This document shows, in pieces, positions 25,152 to 35,999 of a DNA stretch of 43,971 nucleotides. A program made the position numbers and the translations under genes. This DNA comes from Cochliopodium minus. Lineage: Eukaryota; Discosea; Himatismenida; Cochliopodiidae. A model generated the notes under the pieces. The model was given only the letters and a program-made list of their open reading frames with translations, made no database searches and had not been told where the DNA came from. The DNA is taken from NCBI GenBank assembly GCA_024220525.1, contig JAMYWO010000154.1:59297-103267 (forward strand), in the 5' to 3' direction. Within the stretch, counting starts at the first letter, position 1. Every line of letters begins with the position of its first letter.

Positions 25152-26123
25152 NNNNNNNNNNNNNNNNNNNNNNNNNNNNNNNNNNNNNNNNNNNNNNNNN
25201 NNNNNNNNNNNNNNNNNNNNNNNNNNNNNNNNNNNNNNNNNNNNNNNNNNNNNNNNNNNNNNNNNNNNNNNNNNNNNNNNNNNNNNNNNNNNNNNNNNNN
25301 NNNNNNNNNNNNNNNNNNNNNNNNNNNNNNNNNNNNNNNNNNNNNNNNNNNNNNNNNNNNNNNNNNNNNNNNNNNNNNNNNNNNNNNNNNNNNNNNNNNN
25401 NNNNNNNNNNNNNNNNNNNNNNNNNNNNNNNNNNNNNNNNNNNNNNNNNNNNNNNNNNNNNNNNNNNNNNNNNNNNNNNNNNNNNNNNNNNNNNNNNNNN
25501 NNNNNNNNNNNNNNNNNNNNNNNNNNNNNNNNNNNNNNNNNNNNNNNNNNNNNNNNNNNNNNNNNNNNNNNNNNNNNNNNNNNNNNNNNNNNNNNNNNNN
25601 NNNNNNNNNNNNNNNNNNNNNNNNNNNNNNNNNNNNNNNNNNNNNNNNNNNNNNNNNNNNNNNNNNNNNNNNNNNNNNNNNNNNNNNNNNNNNNNNNNNN
25701 NNNNNNNNNNNNNNNNNNNNNNNNNNNNNNNNNNNNNNNNNNNNNNNNNNNNNNNNNNNNNNNNNNNNNNNNNNNNNNNNNNNNNNNNNNNNNNNNNNNN
25801 NNNNNNNNNNNNNNNNNNNNNNNNNNNNNNNNNNNNNNNNNNNNNNNNNNNNNNNNNNNNNNNNNNNNNNNNNNNNNNNNNNNNNNNNNNNNNNNNNNNN
25901 NNNNNNNNNNNNNNNNNNNNNNNNNNNNNNNNNNNNNNNNNNNNNNNNNNNNNNNNNNNNNNNNNNNNNNNNNNNNNNNNNNNNNNNNNNNNNNNNNNNN
26001 NNNNNNNNNNNNNNNNNNNNNNNNNNNNNNNNNNNNNNNNNNNNNNNNNNNNNNNNNNNNNNNNNNNNNNNNNNNNNNNNNNNNNNNNNNNNNNNNNNNN
26101 NNNNNNNNNNNNNNNNNNNNNNN
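25152..26123. other. Assembly gap (972 N)
   Basis: A continuous run of N. Any ORF that crosses it is meaningless. It may hold the promoter or extra exons of the LIM gene. Confidence 0.99.
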
Positions 26124-26139
26124 TTCTTTAATCAAATTT

Positions 26140-26343
26140 TTATTTAAATTTTGAACTGATAATTAAAACACTGTCTATATCTCGCATATTTATATGGGAA
26201 ATATATTCATTCAAACACATTATTTGACTAGAATTTACTTTAACAGAAGTAGTTTTGAATTCAACAAAGTAAGTAACAATAACATAGTTATCATGGAACA
26301 TTTTCTTCGTGACAGAATTAGACTCAGGAGAAATTTTAAACAA
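26140..26343 (-). CDS. Unidentified possible 3' exon
   Basis: An open minus-strand stretch of about 67 codons with ordinary amino-acid composition (FKISPESNSVTKKMFHDNYV; CLNEYISHINMRDIDSVLI) and a stop at 26140. I recognise no family. No convincing upstream exon is visible because the next sequence in that direction becomes low-complexity and then the GC-rich island. It could be a chance ORF. Confidence 0.25.
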   Translation of the reverse strand: MFKISPESNSVTKKMFHDNYVIVTYFVEFKTTSVKVNSSQIMCLNEYISHINMRDIDSVLIISSKFK

Positions 26344-26587
26344 ATTATTAGAAATTGAGATTGACTCTTTTTAGAGATGTTTTTTTTATGTTGATTTCGG
26401 ATCTATTACATTTGATTTTTCTAAATGTGACAATCTTAAGACAATCTTATTTTTTTTTTAAAAAAAACAATTTAATCCCTTTTTTAAAAACTATTGGTAT
26501 TTTGGGTGGATTTATTAGTGGTTGCCATTTATTTTCCACTTCAATCTTTATTTTTTTTTTTGAAAATAAAAATATATAAAAAAAAAT

Positions 26588-27012
26588 AGGGACTAAGAGC
26601 CCTCTATGGTCAAACTGGATAATTGGATTGTAGGGTAGTGGTGGCCCGGATTGTAATACTAAATGGGGAACAGAGGTTAAAAACCATCAGACTAATTTAT
26701 TAGACAGGACACCCCATATACTACCACTTGTATGGTTAGTCTCACTTAAGTGGGCAAGACACTTCAAATATCGGGAAAGAACATAAAGTTCTGGGCAGAC
26801 GCGTTTAACACTGGGATAATGACGCGACTGTTGAGAGCAAGTGTCGGTGGAAATAATCGAAAGGTTAGTTCTGCTTAAGGTTTCACGGGAATAGTGATAT
26901 GTTTGTAATTCAAAACCTCACGTTGTTGGGTATCCTAAGTGTTGAAGATTATCAATATATCAAGATTGGATTCGACCAATCAAGGGTCAGGAGGCAAGCC
27001 TCCTGGCCCTTT
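26588..27012. ncRNA. GC-rich, highly structured RNA-like island, unidentified
   Basis: About 425 bp with clearly higher GC than the surrounding sequence, no long ORF, and many complementary pairs. Local hairpins: 26675-26685 (GGTT/AACC), 26714-26735 (7 bp with one G-U pair), 26778-26792 (AGAAC/GTTCT), 26964-26981 (GATTGG/CCAATC) and 26983-27010 (12 bp). Longer pairs: 26689-26695 with 26736-26742 (AGACTAA/TTAGTCT), 26758-26764 with 26839-26845 (GACACTT/AAGTGTC), 26800-26804 with 26822-26826 (CGCGT/ACGCG), and 26640-26646 with 26707-26713 (6 of 7). The nesting suggests a folded RNA or ribozyme. It does not read as rRNA, tRNA, SRP RNA or RNase P RNA to me, and the strand is unknown. Confidence 0.5.
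26983..27010. other. Strong GC-rich hairpin closing the island
   Basis: AGGGTCAGGAGG pairs with CCTCCTGGCCCT over 12 bp (one G-U) around a CAAG loop. It is exceptional in this AT-rich sequence and lies right after another perfect 6-bp hairpin (26964-26981). It may be the 3' end of the structured element. Confidence 0.85.
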
Positions 27013-27209
27013 ATGTCGTTGCTTACTGAATAAATCAAAAAATGGAGTTCTATCACAGTTGAATCACAATATTTCTTTATCTAGAATGAGATCTTCTTCT
27101 TGGAAGTTTCTTTTTCATCCTATTTCTTTCACAAAATTTGATTTAAGTAAATCTCTTTATAAACAAAACACGACTTCATGAATCAGATTGTTTCTTCTTG
27201 CATGCATTT

Positions 27210-27895
27210 TAAAAAGAGATCAAATTTCAACTTTCCAAGGAAAGATTTTGTGGTTATGATTTTATAAGTAAGAGAATGTTCTCCACAAATCTTCTCAGAA
27301 ATCACTCAATTACAGTCAGATACTCCAAAAAGAAAAACTCTCCTTTGAATTGTTATGACATTGATCAATGGAAGAACTAAAATCAGTTATCCGTTCGAAG
27401 TAGAACTTAAGACAATAAAACTCAAATTATTGTTTGAAGAGAGAAGAATAGCAGAAAATTTTGATCAAATCTTTATAAAAATCAAATCAAGTGGATAGAA
27501 GAGGGAATGGAGTTGGAAAAACTTTTTAGACTTAACTTGTTTTGTTTACCTAATATAAAAAATATTTTTAGGAAAACTCTCCACATTTATTTTCGATCCA
27601 AAGACAAAAAAATAGTTTATGTAATGAAAGTTTGATACAATACATCTGCTTCAAAAATGAAAGATCACAAAAAAATGGGAAATTGATGCTGGCAAAGAAA
27701 AGGAACTCACGAATTAAACATTCCTTTTTCTTAAAAAACTTTACAAGCAAAATTAATGGAGTAACTCTCTCATTTCTTCTGAATTGGGCCATTTGGATTA
27801 CAAGAAATTTTATTGTCCACACCAATGATTTAGAAAGAAAAAAACATCCTGAAAAATGCACATCTTTACTAAATCAAAAATATAAAGATGATTGA
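27210..27895 (+). pseudogene. Frame-broken coding remnant, possibly the 3' end of a non-LTR retrotransposon ORF
   Basis: Protein-like sequence continues on the plus strand but changes frame: open to a TAA at 27378, then to a TAG at 27496, then to a TGA at 27633, then 27632-27895. Pieces read VELKTIKLKLLFEERRIAEN, LFRLNLFCLPNIKNIFRKTL and FLLNWAIWITRNFIVHTN. The last two resemble the C-terminal part of LINE-type polymerase proteins, where a 'P..vk.f.Wr' segment is followed by an 'iW..RN' segment. That likeness is weak and no reverse transcriptase core is visible. An unrelated broken gene is equally possible. Confidence 0.35.
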
Positions 27896-28207
27896 ATTGA
27901 ATCATTGCAAATTCTCAGTTCTCAAAAGATTCAGATTTGATAGTAAATACTTGACCACTTCATGTTCTTTATAGTCTAATGGTGACCCATTAACTATAAC
28001 GGAGAATTAATCCTTTGGATATAATTTCCAAATTGTATTTTTATTTTAACTTATTCAAATTTTTTTACTTTAATGTTTGACCAAACAAACCAATGACAAC
28101 AATCCCTTTTTTACCTATTTTTGTTTCAAAAAAAATGATAGATTCTTAATAAAATAGGGAGACTTTCTTTTTGATTGTCTTCTTTTAAAAAAATATTTAA
28201 AAAAAAA
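27896..28207. other. Unassigned sequence
   Basis: 312 bp of AT-rich sequence with short open stretches and no recognisable gene; it probably belongs to the same decayed block. Confidence 0.4.
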
Positions 28208-28464
28208 ATGAGTTCAAAATCAAAAAAGAAGCAAGGAGCTGAGGATAAAAGACATATAGAATTGATTTTGGGATGATTTTACTGCGAAAGAATTGAAACA
28301 GAAATTAATTGAAAAATGCTGTATAAAGTCTTAATAAAATAATAGAAGATTTTTCTCATGTTCTAGTACAGAAAGATAAACTAGGAGTTAAATATTTGGA
28401 GAGTGATTAAGATCTAAAAAAATTTGATAATCTTGAAAAAATATGTACTTTTCCCTACCACCGG
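28208..28464 (+). pseudogene. Small frame-broken ORF remnant
   Basis: Starts with an ATG and 22 codons (MSSKSKKKQGAEDKRHIELI) ending at a TGA at 28274. Protein-like segments then continue in other frames: DDFTAKELKQKLIEK and IEDFSHVLVQKDKLGVKYLE. Two shifts and at least two stops are needed to connect them, so it is not a working gene as assembled. The family is unknown. Confidence 0.3.
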
Positions 28465-28521
28465 TTTTTTAAAGGTAGTTCAATTTTATTTTATTTTTAA
28501 CATAGTGAATGAAAAAAAAAA

Positions 28522-28589
28522 ATGAAGGCATTGATAGATGTTTTTTCAAAGGAAGGAAAACAATTGTTGGAAGAATCAGAAAAATCGAA
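28522..28589 (+). pseudogene. Second copy of phytochelatin synthase exon 1 start (68 bp), cut by assembly break
   Basis: From its ATG, 68 bases are identical to 18627-18694, coding MKALIDVFSKEG onwards, and the copy stops at the single N at 28590. The A-run before the ATG has 11 A here and 10 A at the intact gene. Further upstream the flanks differ (decayed elements here, RCC1-like gene there). This is either a collapsed haplotype, a second PCS gene, or a chimeric contig end. Confidence 0.85.
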
Positions 28590-28590
28590 N
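28590..28590. other. Single-base gap (N), contig join
   Basis: One N separates the cut phytochelatin synthase exon from a (TAAAAAA)n repeat. This is the usual sign of two contig ends placed side by side. Confidence 0.95.
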
Positions 28591-28652
28591 TAAAAAATAA
28601 AAAATAAAAAATAAAAAATAAAAAATAAAAAATAAAAAATAAAAAATAAAAA
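28591..28652. repeat. (TAAAAAA)n heptamer tandem repeat at contig end
   Basis: About nine copies of a 7-nt A-rich unit, starting immediately after the N at 28590. It belongs to the contig that holds the VPS13 3' exons. Confidence 0.9.
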
Positions 28653-28835
28653 TAAAAATAAAAATAATGTATAGAATATTCATTAATTAAAAAATTATTT
28701 AATAGTTTTAAAAAATTTAATGTAAAAAGTAAAAATTTGTGAACTTTTAATTATTAAAAATGTGAATTTAGTTTTTAAATATTTTAAATAAAATAAAAAG
28801 TTTTAAATTAAATTAATTTTTTTTTTTTTTATTAC
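28653..28835 (-). other. AT-rich sequence after the last visible VPS13 exon
   Basis: Begins on the minus strand with the GTAATA donor of the last visible VPS13 exon and contains no further exon before the contig break. I read it as the start of an intron whose far end is lost. Confidence 0.6.
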
Positions 28836-31800
28836 TTCTTTGATTGTTTGTAAGATCTCTTGTCCTTCACATTCCAAAGAGTTAAAGCACTTTATCGATT
28901 GGATGAAAGTGGTGGCACGAGGGCTACGGAACCTCTTGTTAGGCAACTCCTCGTCCAAATGGAACTGTCCCTTGAATCCGTCTTGTATATTGGTAGTGGC
29001 ATCTATCAAACCAGTGATGGGCTATTAAAGATAAAATTAAAAATAAAAATAAATGAAAAAATAAATAAAAATAAAATAAAAAAAAATAAAATCAATAAAT
29101 ATTTTAAAAAAAATAAATTTTAAAAAGTTTTACTTTGGACAACAGCCCTCCGACTCCCTTTCCTATTCCCTTAAAAAGCCCCTTTGCTCCTTCTTCTTTG
29201 GTTCCTTGTATAGGGTCTTTATATAAAAAAAAAATTTTAATTAAAAAAAAATATTAAAAAAAAAATTAAAAAAATGTTTTTGAAAATCAAAATTATTTTT
29301 TATTTTTTTTATTTTACTCTTTATTACTCCCATGATACCACCCAAAATTCCTTTCCCTATACTTTTTCCAGCCTTTAGAAATCCAGTCCCGATGTTCTTG
29401 GTCTTTTCTTGCTGCTGCATCTGCCTGTTGGCCTTGTAATTTTTGTCGAAAGAAATTAAAGCAGTCAAATTTCCCAAAGTGGTTGTGATTCCTTTTAAAA
29501 ATAAAAAAAATGAATGAAAAATAAAAATAATGAAAAAATTAAAAAATAAACCAAATAAAACCAAAAAAATAAAAAATATAAAAATAAAAAATAAAAAATG
29601 AATGAAAAATAAAAATAACAAAAAAAAAATAAAATAAAATAAAATAAAAATAAAAAAATAAAAAAAATAAAAATATGAAAAAATTAATAACAAAAATTAA
29701 AAAATAAACTAAAAAAAAAAATCATTCAATAAAAAAAAAAAAAAAGGTAAAAAAAAAATTGATTATTTAAAAAAAAATTCATTAAAAATAAAAATAATTT
29801 TTTTTTTACCAGATGTAGAATTTAAAACTCCTCCACTAAATTTTTTTAAATGAAAAATGAAAATAAATTTTTTTAAAAAAATAATTTACGAGAAATTTTG
29901 GATGAGACTTTTGGTTCCTTTGACAACCCCCATTGGCCCACTGGTGAAAGGAGTTACGACAAAATCTTTGACACCATTTCCAAAATTGTTCAAGCTCGAC
30001 ATTGTAACTCCCAAAAACTTTTTTTAAATGATAAAAAAATAAGATGAATAAAATATTTAAATACTAAAAAAATAAAAGAAAAATATTTAAAAAAATAAAT
30101 TAAAAGTTTTTAAATGACAAAGATAAATAAAAAAAAAAAATTTAAAAAATAAACTAAAAAATCAAAATAAAATATTTAATTTACAAAATATTAAAATTAA
30201 AATTTTCAAAAAATTAAAATTAAATTTAATTTACAAAAATAAAATAAAAAAATAATTCAAATTTTTTTTTTTTTTACAGGTAAAGAACCAACTAGAACCA
30301 TAAAGTTGGCTTGAGCTCTCTTTTTGTAGTCCTCCCATAGAGATCCGAAGAAATAGTGTTTCTCTGCGATCACATCCTCCATGAATAATGTTCCCAATTT
30401 GATTGGAGTTCTCGTGTTTATTTTTAGCTTCCCCAAAGTGTTTGCAAGAAAGTTACTTTTAAAAAAAAAATTAAAATGAACAAAAAATTTTTAAAAAAAA
30501 TAAAAAATGAACTTTTTAAAAAATGTAATAAATTAAATTTAAAAAAATTTTAAAAATAAAATTATTTGATATTTACCTTAAATATTCTGATGAATTTTCG
30601 CTTAATCTGTCAGCTATTTTGTTTCAATCAAGAAAATTTTCCAAAAAAAAAATAATGAAATAAAAAATAAAAAAATAAAACTATAAAATAAAACTAAAAA
30701 ATAAAACTATAAAATAAAACTATAAAATAAATAAAAAATAATATAAAATAAAAAAATTGTAAAAAAATAATAAAATAAAAAATAAAATAAAAAATAATCA
30801 CAAAATAAAAAAATTAAAAAATTCAAAGAATAAAAATAAAAAAATAAAAAAATAACATATAATAAATAAAATAAAACTAAAAATAAAACTTTAAAATTAT
30901 GAAACAAACCTCCTTCGAAAGGCAAGTATTGAAAGAAAAATAAGATGGGATAAATTTGGAGTTTTTTGATGTGGATGACATTCTGCAAGTTGATGTGGTA
31001 CTTGGCCTCTACGTTCCTCACTTCCAAGGAAGCTACTTCGTTCTCCCTGTTGTCGTCAAAGAGAGGGAAAAACATCAATGCAAAGTCGAAGAACTTTACT
31101 GCGAATTTTTGGTCAAACAACATTCTCCACTTTTCTATTTTGAAACTTTCAAAAAAAAAAATGATTAAAAAATTAAATCTTTCAAAAAAAAAAATTGCAA
31201 ATGAAATAAACTGTTTTGTTTTATTAATATAGAATAGATTTTTAAATTCAAAAAGTTAAAAACAAATAATAAAATTAAATATTGCAAATGATATCAAAAT
31301 AAAAATAAAATCAAAAAAAATAAAAACTTTTTAAATAAAATCAAAAATTTAACAATTAAAATTTAAATTTATAAATAAATTTAAAAATTACTTAAATTTC
31401 TTTTTTTCATTCTTTTTAAAAAGAAAGTTAATAAAATAAAAAAATGAAAATTTAAAAACCAAATCAAATAAAAAAAACAAAATTTTCAAATTGCGAACAA
31501 TTAAAAAATTAAAATTGAAAAAATATTTTTATTACCTTATTTCGTCATAACTTTGACTGTTTTTGTGAGATTGAAGGACGTTGACGATTCTCAACTTGAA
31601 GAACCACTCTTCCATTTCTTCTTTGTCCTTCTCCCAAAAGAGGGCAATGGGGAAGGGGCTGTTATACTGCATGTTGTCCATTCTGACATCTCCAATGAAA
31701 ATTTCTTGCATCTAATGAAAAAGTGAAAAAAATAAAAATAATTAAATTGAAAAAAATGAAGAAAAAATAAAAAAAATTAAATTGAAAATAATTAATAAAA

Positions 31801-34800
31801 AATTCAATAATAAAAAGTGAAATTTAAAGTAAAATTATGAAAATAATCAAGAGAAAATTAAATTAAAAATAAAAAAGCAAAAATAAAAAATTAATATAAA
31901 ATAAAAAATCATTATAAAAAATAAATAAAATAATTAATTTAAAATGAAATTTTCAAATTTAATAATGAAATAATGAAATATTTAAATAAAATGTAAATTA
32001 TTCTTACCTTATAAGTATGACAAAGAGTTTGAGAAAGATTGACATTTTGGAAGAAGATGGAAGCAACTTCAGAAGTGTCACTGCTTGAGAACTGGGAGAC
32101 ACAGCTCACATTGACGAAGGGAGCCATGAAGGAGAACTTGGAAATAAGTTTTCTTCCCTCCAAAGGTTCTTGCACGCTCTTCCTTTTGGACATCTTGTTA
32201 AGTTTCAAAGTTCTAATTGCACCTAAAAAAAAATTATTTATTTTTTAATTTTATTTATTTTTTTTATAAATTAATTTTTTCAATTTTTTAAATTTGAACT
32301 TTTTTTTTTTTTATAAATTAATTTTTTATTCAATTTTTTTCTTTTGATTTTTTAATATTTTTTATAAATTATTATTTCAAATTTAATTTATTTTTATTTT
32401 ACCATTGATTTTTATTCTTGGAAAAATTCTAACAAGACCGTTATGTAAACCACTTTGAACCTTCAACGTGTCGTCGAAATTGATCAAGAAGAAATTTTTC
32501 ATGTTGTTAGTGTTGCAATCATCAATGTTGTTCTTACTGTTTCTGTCACCAAGGTTCATGTTACTCATGCTTGTTTTCAGATTTTTGAGATTGAAGTTGT
32601 TTGAATATTTGTCATTGTCGGTGTTTTTGTTGTTTTTGTTATTGTTGTTTTTTTTGGCGTTTTCTGAGGTAAAATCGATGAGGTTTCCACTGTTATTCGT
32701 AGTTTTGTTATTATTATTTTTCAAATTAATTTTACTGTTACTGTTATTAATATTTACACTATGTACAATATTGTTACTGTCATTGTTGTTATAATTGTTT
32801 ATATTGTTATTACTATTATTAATATTTACACTATGCACAATATTGTTACTGTCATTACAGTTATTATTATTATTGTTTTCGTTATTAATATTGTTATTAT
32901 TATTTTTATTATTATTGTTATCATTATTATTATTATCATTTTCGACACTGAAGTCTTTTAGGCTTCCGTTGTTGTCGTATTGTTGTTGGATGGAGATGTG
33001 GAGCGTTTTGTTGTGCTGTTGGGGATTGTCCCATATGATGTGAGTGAAAGTGTTGGGCTTTATGTACTGTACTGTCGAGTTTTTGGCATCTGTTTGATAA
33101 GCAGAGAATTGCTTCGAAAGAAAAAATAAGAGAATAAAATTAAAAAATAATATTAACAAAAATAATGAATAAAATTAAAAAATAAATGAATAAAGGTTAA
33201 AAATAAAAATAAATTAAAATTAAAATTAAAATTAAAAATGATAAATATAATAATAATTTAAAATAATTAATAAAAATTTTCTTACAAACTCTGTGTTGTT
33301 ATGTACAAGGTAGAGAGGAAATTTCTTGTCAGCGTCATCGAAGATGATGAAAGACTCGTTGTTGTGGGTGTTCATGGAGACCAACAGTATGATTTCATCC
33401 TTGTAAAAGTTGCTCACACTTACTTTCAACTCGAAAAGATCGTTGGCTGTCATTTTTATTGGAGTATTCGACCAATGATTCCCTTTTGAAAAAATAAAAT
33501 AAAAAAAGAATAAAAATAAAATATTAACAAAAAATATTAACAAAAATAACAAATAAAAAATAAAAAATAAAAATAAACAAAAAAATCAAAAGATAAAACT
33601 GAACAGGATAAATAATAAATAAAATTAAAAAATAAAAATGAATCAAAAATAATTAATAAAGATAGAATAAATAAATATAAAATAAAAAAATAAAAAGAAA
33701 ATAAAAACATTTTAAATATTTAAAAAACTTTCAATAAAACATTTTTTTACCATCATTTACACTCACATAAAGTTGTTCTTCTTGTGTGCAATCTGGCCAA
33801 TGAAACACTGATTGTTTTCTGGAAGGCAAAGAGAAAGAGTTTTGGGAAGAAATTTTCTGCTTCAAGAGGATTTTGAGAGAAGACTTGTTGATGACAGTAA
33901 GGCGGTTCTTGAAAGTCAAAAGTTTGGTACGCCAAAACTTGTCAGGTAAAGATTGTTTTATAGTCAACAATTCAAGTGTTTCTCTTCCGCATTTGATCTT
34001 GTTGATACCCTCTCCATCTCCAAATTTAACCATTTGAAGTTTTTCACTCCAATCTTTTCCATAATAAATTTAATTAATAAAATAAAAATAAAAATAAAAA
34101 TAAAATCAAATTTATTTTAAATCAAAAATTTATTTTAAATTTATTTTAAATAAAGTTTTTTAAATTTTTTTTTACCACTCACAATATTGTTTTTGGTTGC
34201 TCTGAATTGTAGTGTTTTTGCTAAATTTTAAAAGAGAAAAGTAAAAAAAAAATTCCATTCAACAAATTTAAAAAGGATGTTTGTTATTACCGTGCAAGAT
34301 GAGACTTTCTGCTTGAATCTCAGATCCCAATCTCCACGTATCATTTTTTCCTTTCAGAGTAATTGAATTATGGAAATCCACATCTTGATGCTATTTTTAA
34401 ACAAAAAAAAAAAATTAAAAAAATTTTATTAAAAGCATATAATACAATTTATTTATGGAATAAAGTCAAATTTTTTTAATTTAAAAAGTTTTTTAACAAA
34501 AAAAAAAAAAAATTAATTAATTTACGTTCATTGTGGAGTATCCTGTGTTGAAGGACAAAGGCATGCATGTCTTGTTCAAGACCCAGTAGGTGGAATAGAT
34601 GATGATTTTGTTGCTGAACTTGGATTCATAACAGAAGCGAATGGTTGTTTGTTCATCTTTCGATAAAAGTTCTGTTCTCTTATTCTTTCTCAATCCTACA
34701 AAAAAAAAAAAAAAAAATAATGAAGAAATTTAAATAAAAAAATTATGAAGAAAAAATTTTAATGAAGAATAATGAAATTTGAATGACAAAAATTATTTGA

Positions 34801-35946
34801 ATAAAAAATTATGAAGAAATCTTACAAATAAAAAATTTTTTGGAAAAAATTTAAAGAGAAAGTCGAAATTTGAATGCAAAAAAAAATTTTATAGAAAAAT
34901 AAAAGAAAAAAAGAAAAAAGAAAATAAAAATGAAAATTTTTGAACAAAAAATTTGATACCATTCAAAAAAACGGGCTGTGTGTTCTTTTTACCACTCGGC
35001 AAAGCAAAGTCGCCAATCAAAAAATAAATCTCCGTATTGATAGAATTGACCTCGCAAGACTCAGACCTACTGATGATATGCTTCTCCAAAATGTTTTTTT
35101 TGTCTTTGTCGACGTAAAGCTGAAAGGAGATGGAACAAGGCAAATAGTTTTCGAAAATGAAGATGGGATGGATTTCGAAGAAAAATAAGTGACATTTCCT
35201 GTTGTTGTCTAATCTCTTTTTGAGGATGTTGTAATAATAGAAGTTTTTGGTTTTTCCTTTGCACTCTTGCACGTTGGACTGTCTGGTGTTGGTTGGGGAT
35301 TGAGGCGAGCTTCCTGGGCTTGAACTGCTCTTCTTCGTTTTGAGGTTTTTGATGAGAGTGGACTTTCTGGAAGGGAAGAACTCACTGGAGTTAAAAAACA
35401 AGTTCCTAAAAATGAAAATAAAAATAAAAACAAATAAAAATAAGAACAAAAATAAAAAAAAATTAAAATTAAAATATAATTAAAATGAAAATAAAACCAA
35501 TAAGAATAAAAACAAAATAAAAACAAAAATAAGAATAAGAATAAAACAAAAATTAAAAAAAAATTAAAATATAATTAAAAAATTAAAAAAAAATTAAAAA
35601 AATGAAAAAGTTTTTAATTTTAAAATAAAATAAAATAAAATTTTCAAAAAATTCTTTTTACCATTCGTACAAGTTTGGATCAGATGAAATGTAAATTTTT
35701 GAATTATAACAATCATCAATGTCCACATTGTAAACTTGATTTGGTGTGAGAACAATAACTTTTTCGTTGTTCTGCTCGTTGACTATTTTGAGGTGGATGC
35801 TGGAGGAGATGAACTTGTTGGAGATGGAAAGAACAGACTTCAAAACTACCAACTTTCTTCCCTTTCTTTTTTCGACGTTGATCACAAGGTGTTTTGGAGG
35901 CAAAGTGTCAGCAATCACATAAGCAAACTCTCCCAAATTGTTTATT
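28836..35946 (-). CDS. VPS13: VPS13 bridge-like lipid transfer protein, C-terminal part (exons 8-25, incomplete 3' end)
   Basis: Continuation of the VPS13 gene whose first exons lie at 7140-1. Exons: 35946-35662, 35405-34960, 34695-34526, 34390-34291, 34220-34176, 34053-33751, 33482-33286, 33111-32403, 32222-32008, 31711-31536, 31145-30910, 30613-30577, 30455-30278, 30017-29890, 29835-29810, 29491-29318, 29216-29134 and 29021-28836. All phases agree. Family marks: VAB segments (IIIYSTYWVLNKTCMPL; FTHIIWDNP), an Asn-rich insert at 32570-32950, and the conserved C-terminal end with LGVTMSSLNNFGNGVKDF, TSGPMGVVKGTKSL, GKSIGKGILGGIMG, PITGLIDATTN and KRFRSPRA. Joined to the first part it gives 3303 codons, similar to yeast and human VPS13. 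After KEV-type residues at 28836 a GTAATA donor follows, but the next exon (the expected PH-like end) is missing because the contig stops at 28590. Read-through would end shortly at a stop near 28805. Confidence 0.94.
32744..32856 (-). repeat. 72-bp tandem duplication inside the Asn-rich insert of VPS13
   Basis: A 41-bp segment at 32744-32784 recurs at 32816-32856 with one change, an offset of 72 bp (24 codons). It encodes DSNNIVHSVNINNSN twice. It sits within an (AAT/AAC)n tract in VPS13 exon 15 and keeps the frame, so it is a tolerated insert between VAB segments. Confidence 0.9.
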
Positions 35947-35999
35947 CTAAAAAGAAAATAAAAGATTTGTAAACAATCAAAAAGGAGATAAAAAAAAAT
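35866..35999. repeat. Second copy of the VPS13 exon 8 segment
   Basis: Partner of positions 1-134. This copy has the full exon 8 (it continues to 35662) and its acceptor side ends in the same intron start before the sequence becomes A-rich and changes gene. Confidence 0.93.

Noticed and set aside
25060-26154. Long open frames across the N block
   Set aside because: They are translations of N and carry no information.
26964-26981. tRNA T-arm or Pol III B box
   Set aside because: The loop ATTCGA resembles one, but the stem and loop lengths are wrong and no acceptor or anticodon arms surround it.
26588-27012. Calling the structured island a group I intron
   Set aside because: Helix order is suggestive, but the P8-P7' joiner is missing and none of the consensus core segments could be matched by eye; left as an idea to test.
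32761-33043. Hydrophobic plus-strand ORFs (poly Ile/Val/Leu)
   Set aside because: They are the antisense of the (AAT/AAC)n Asn tract in VPS13.
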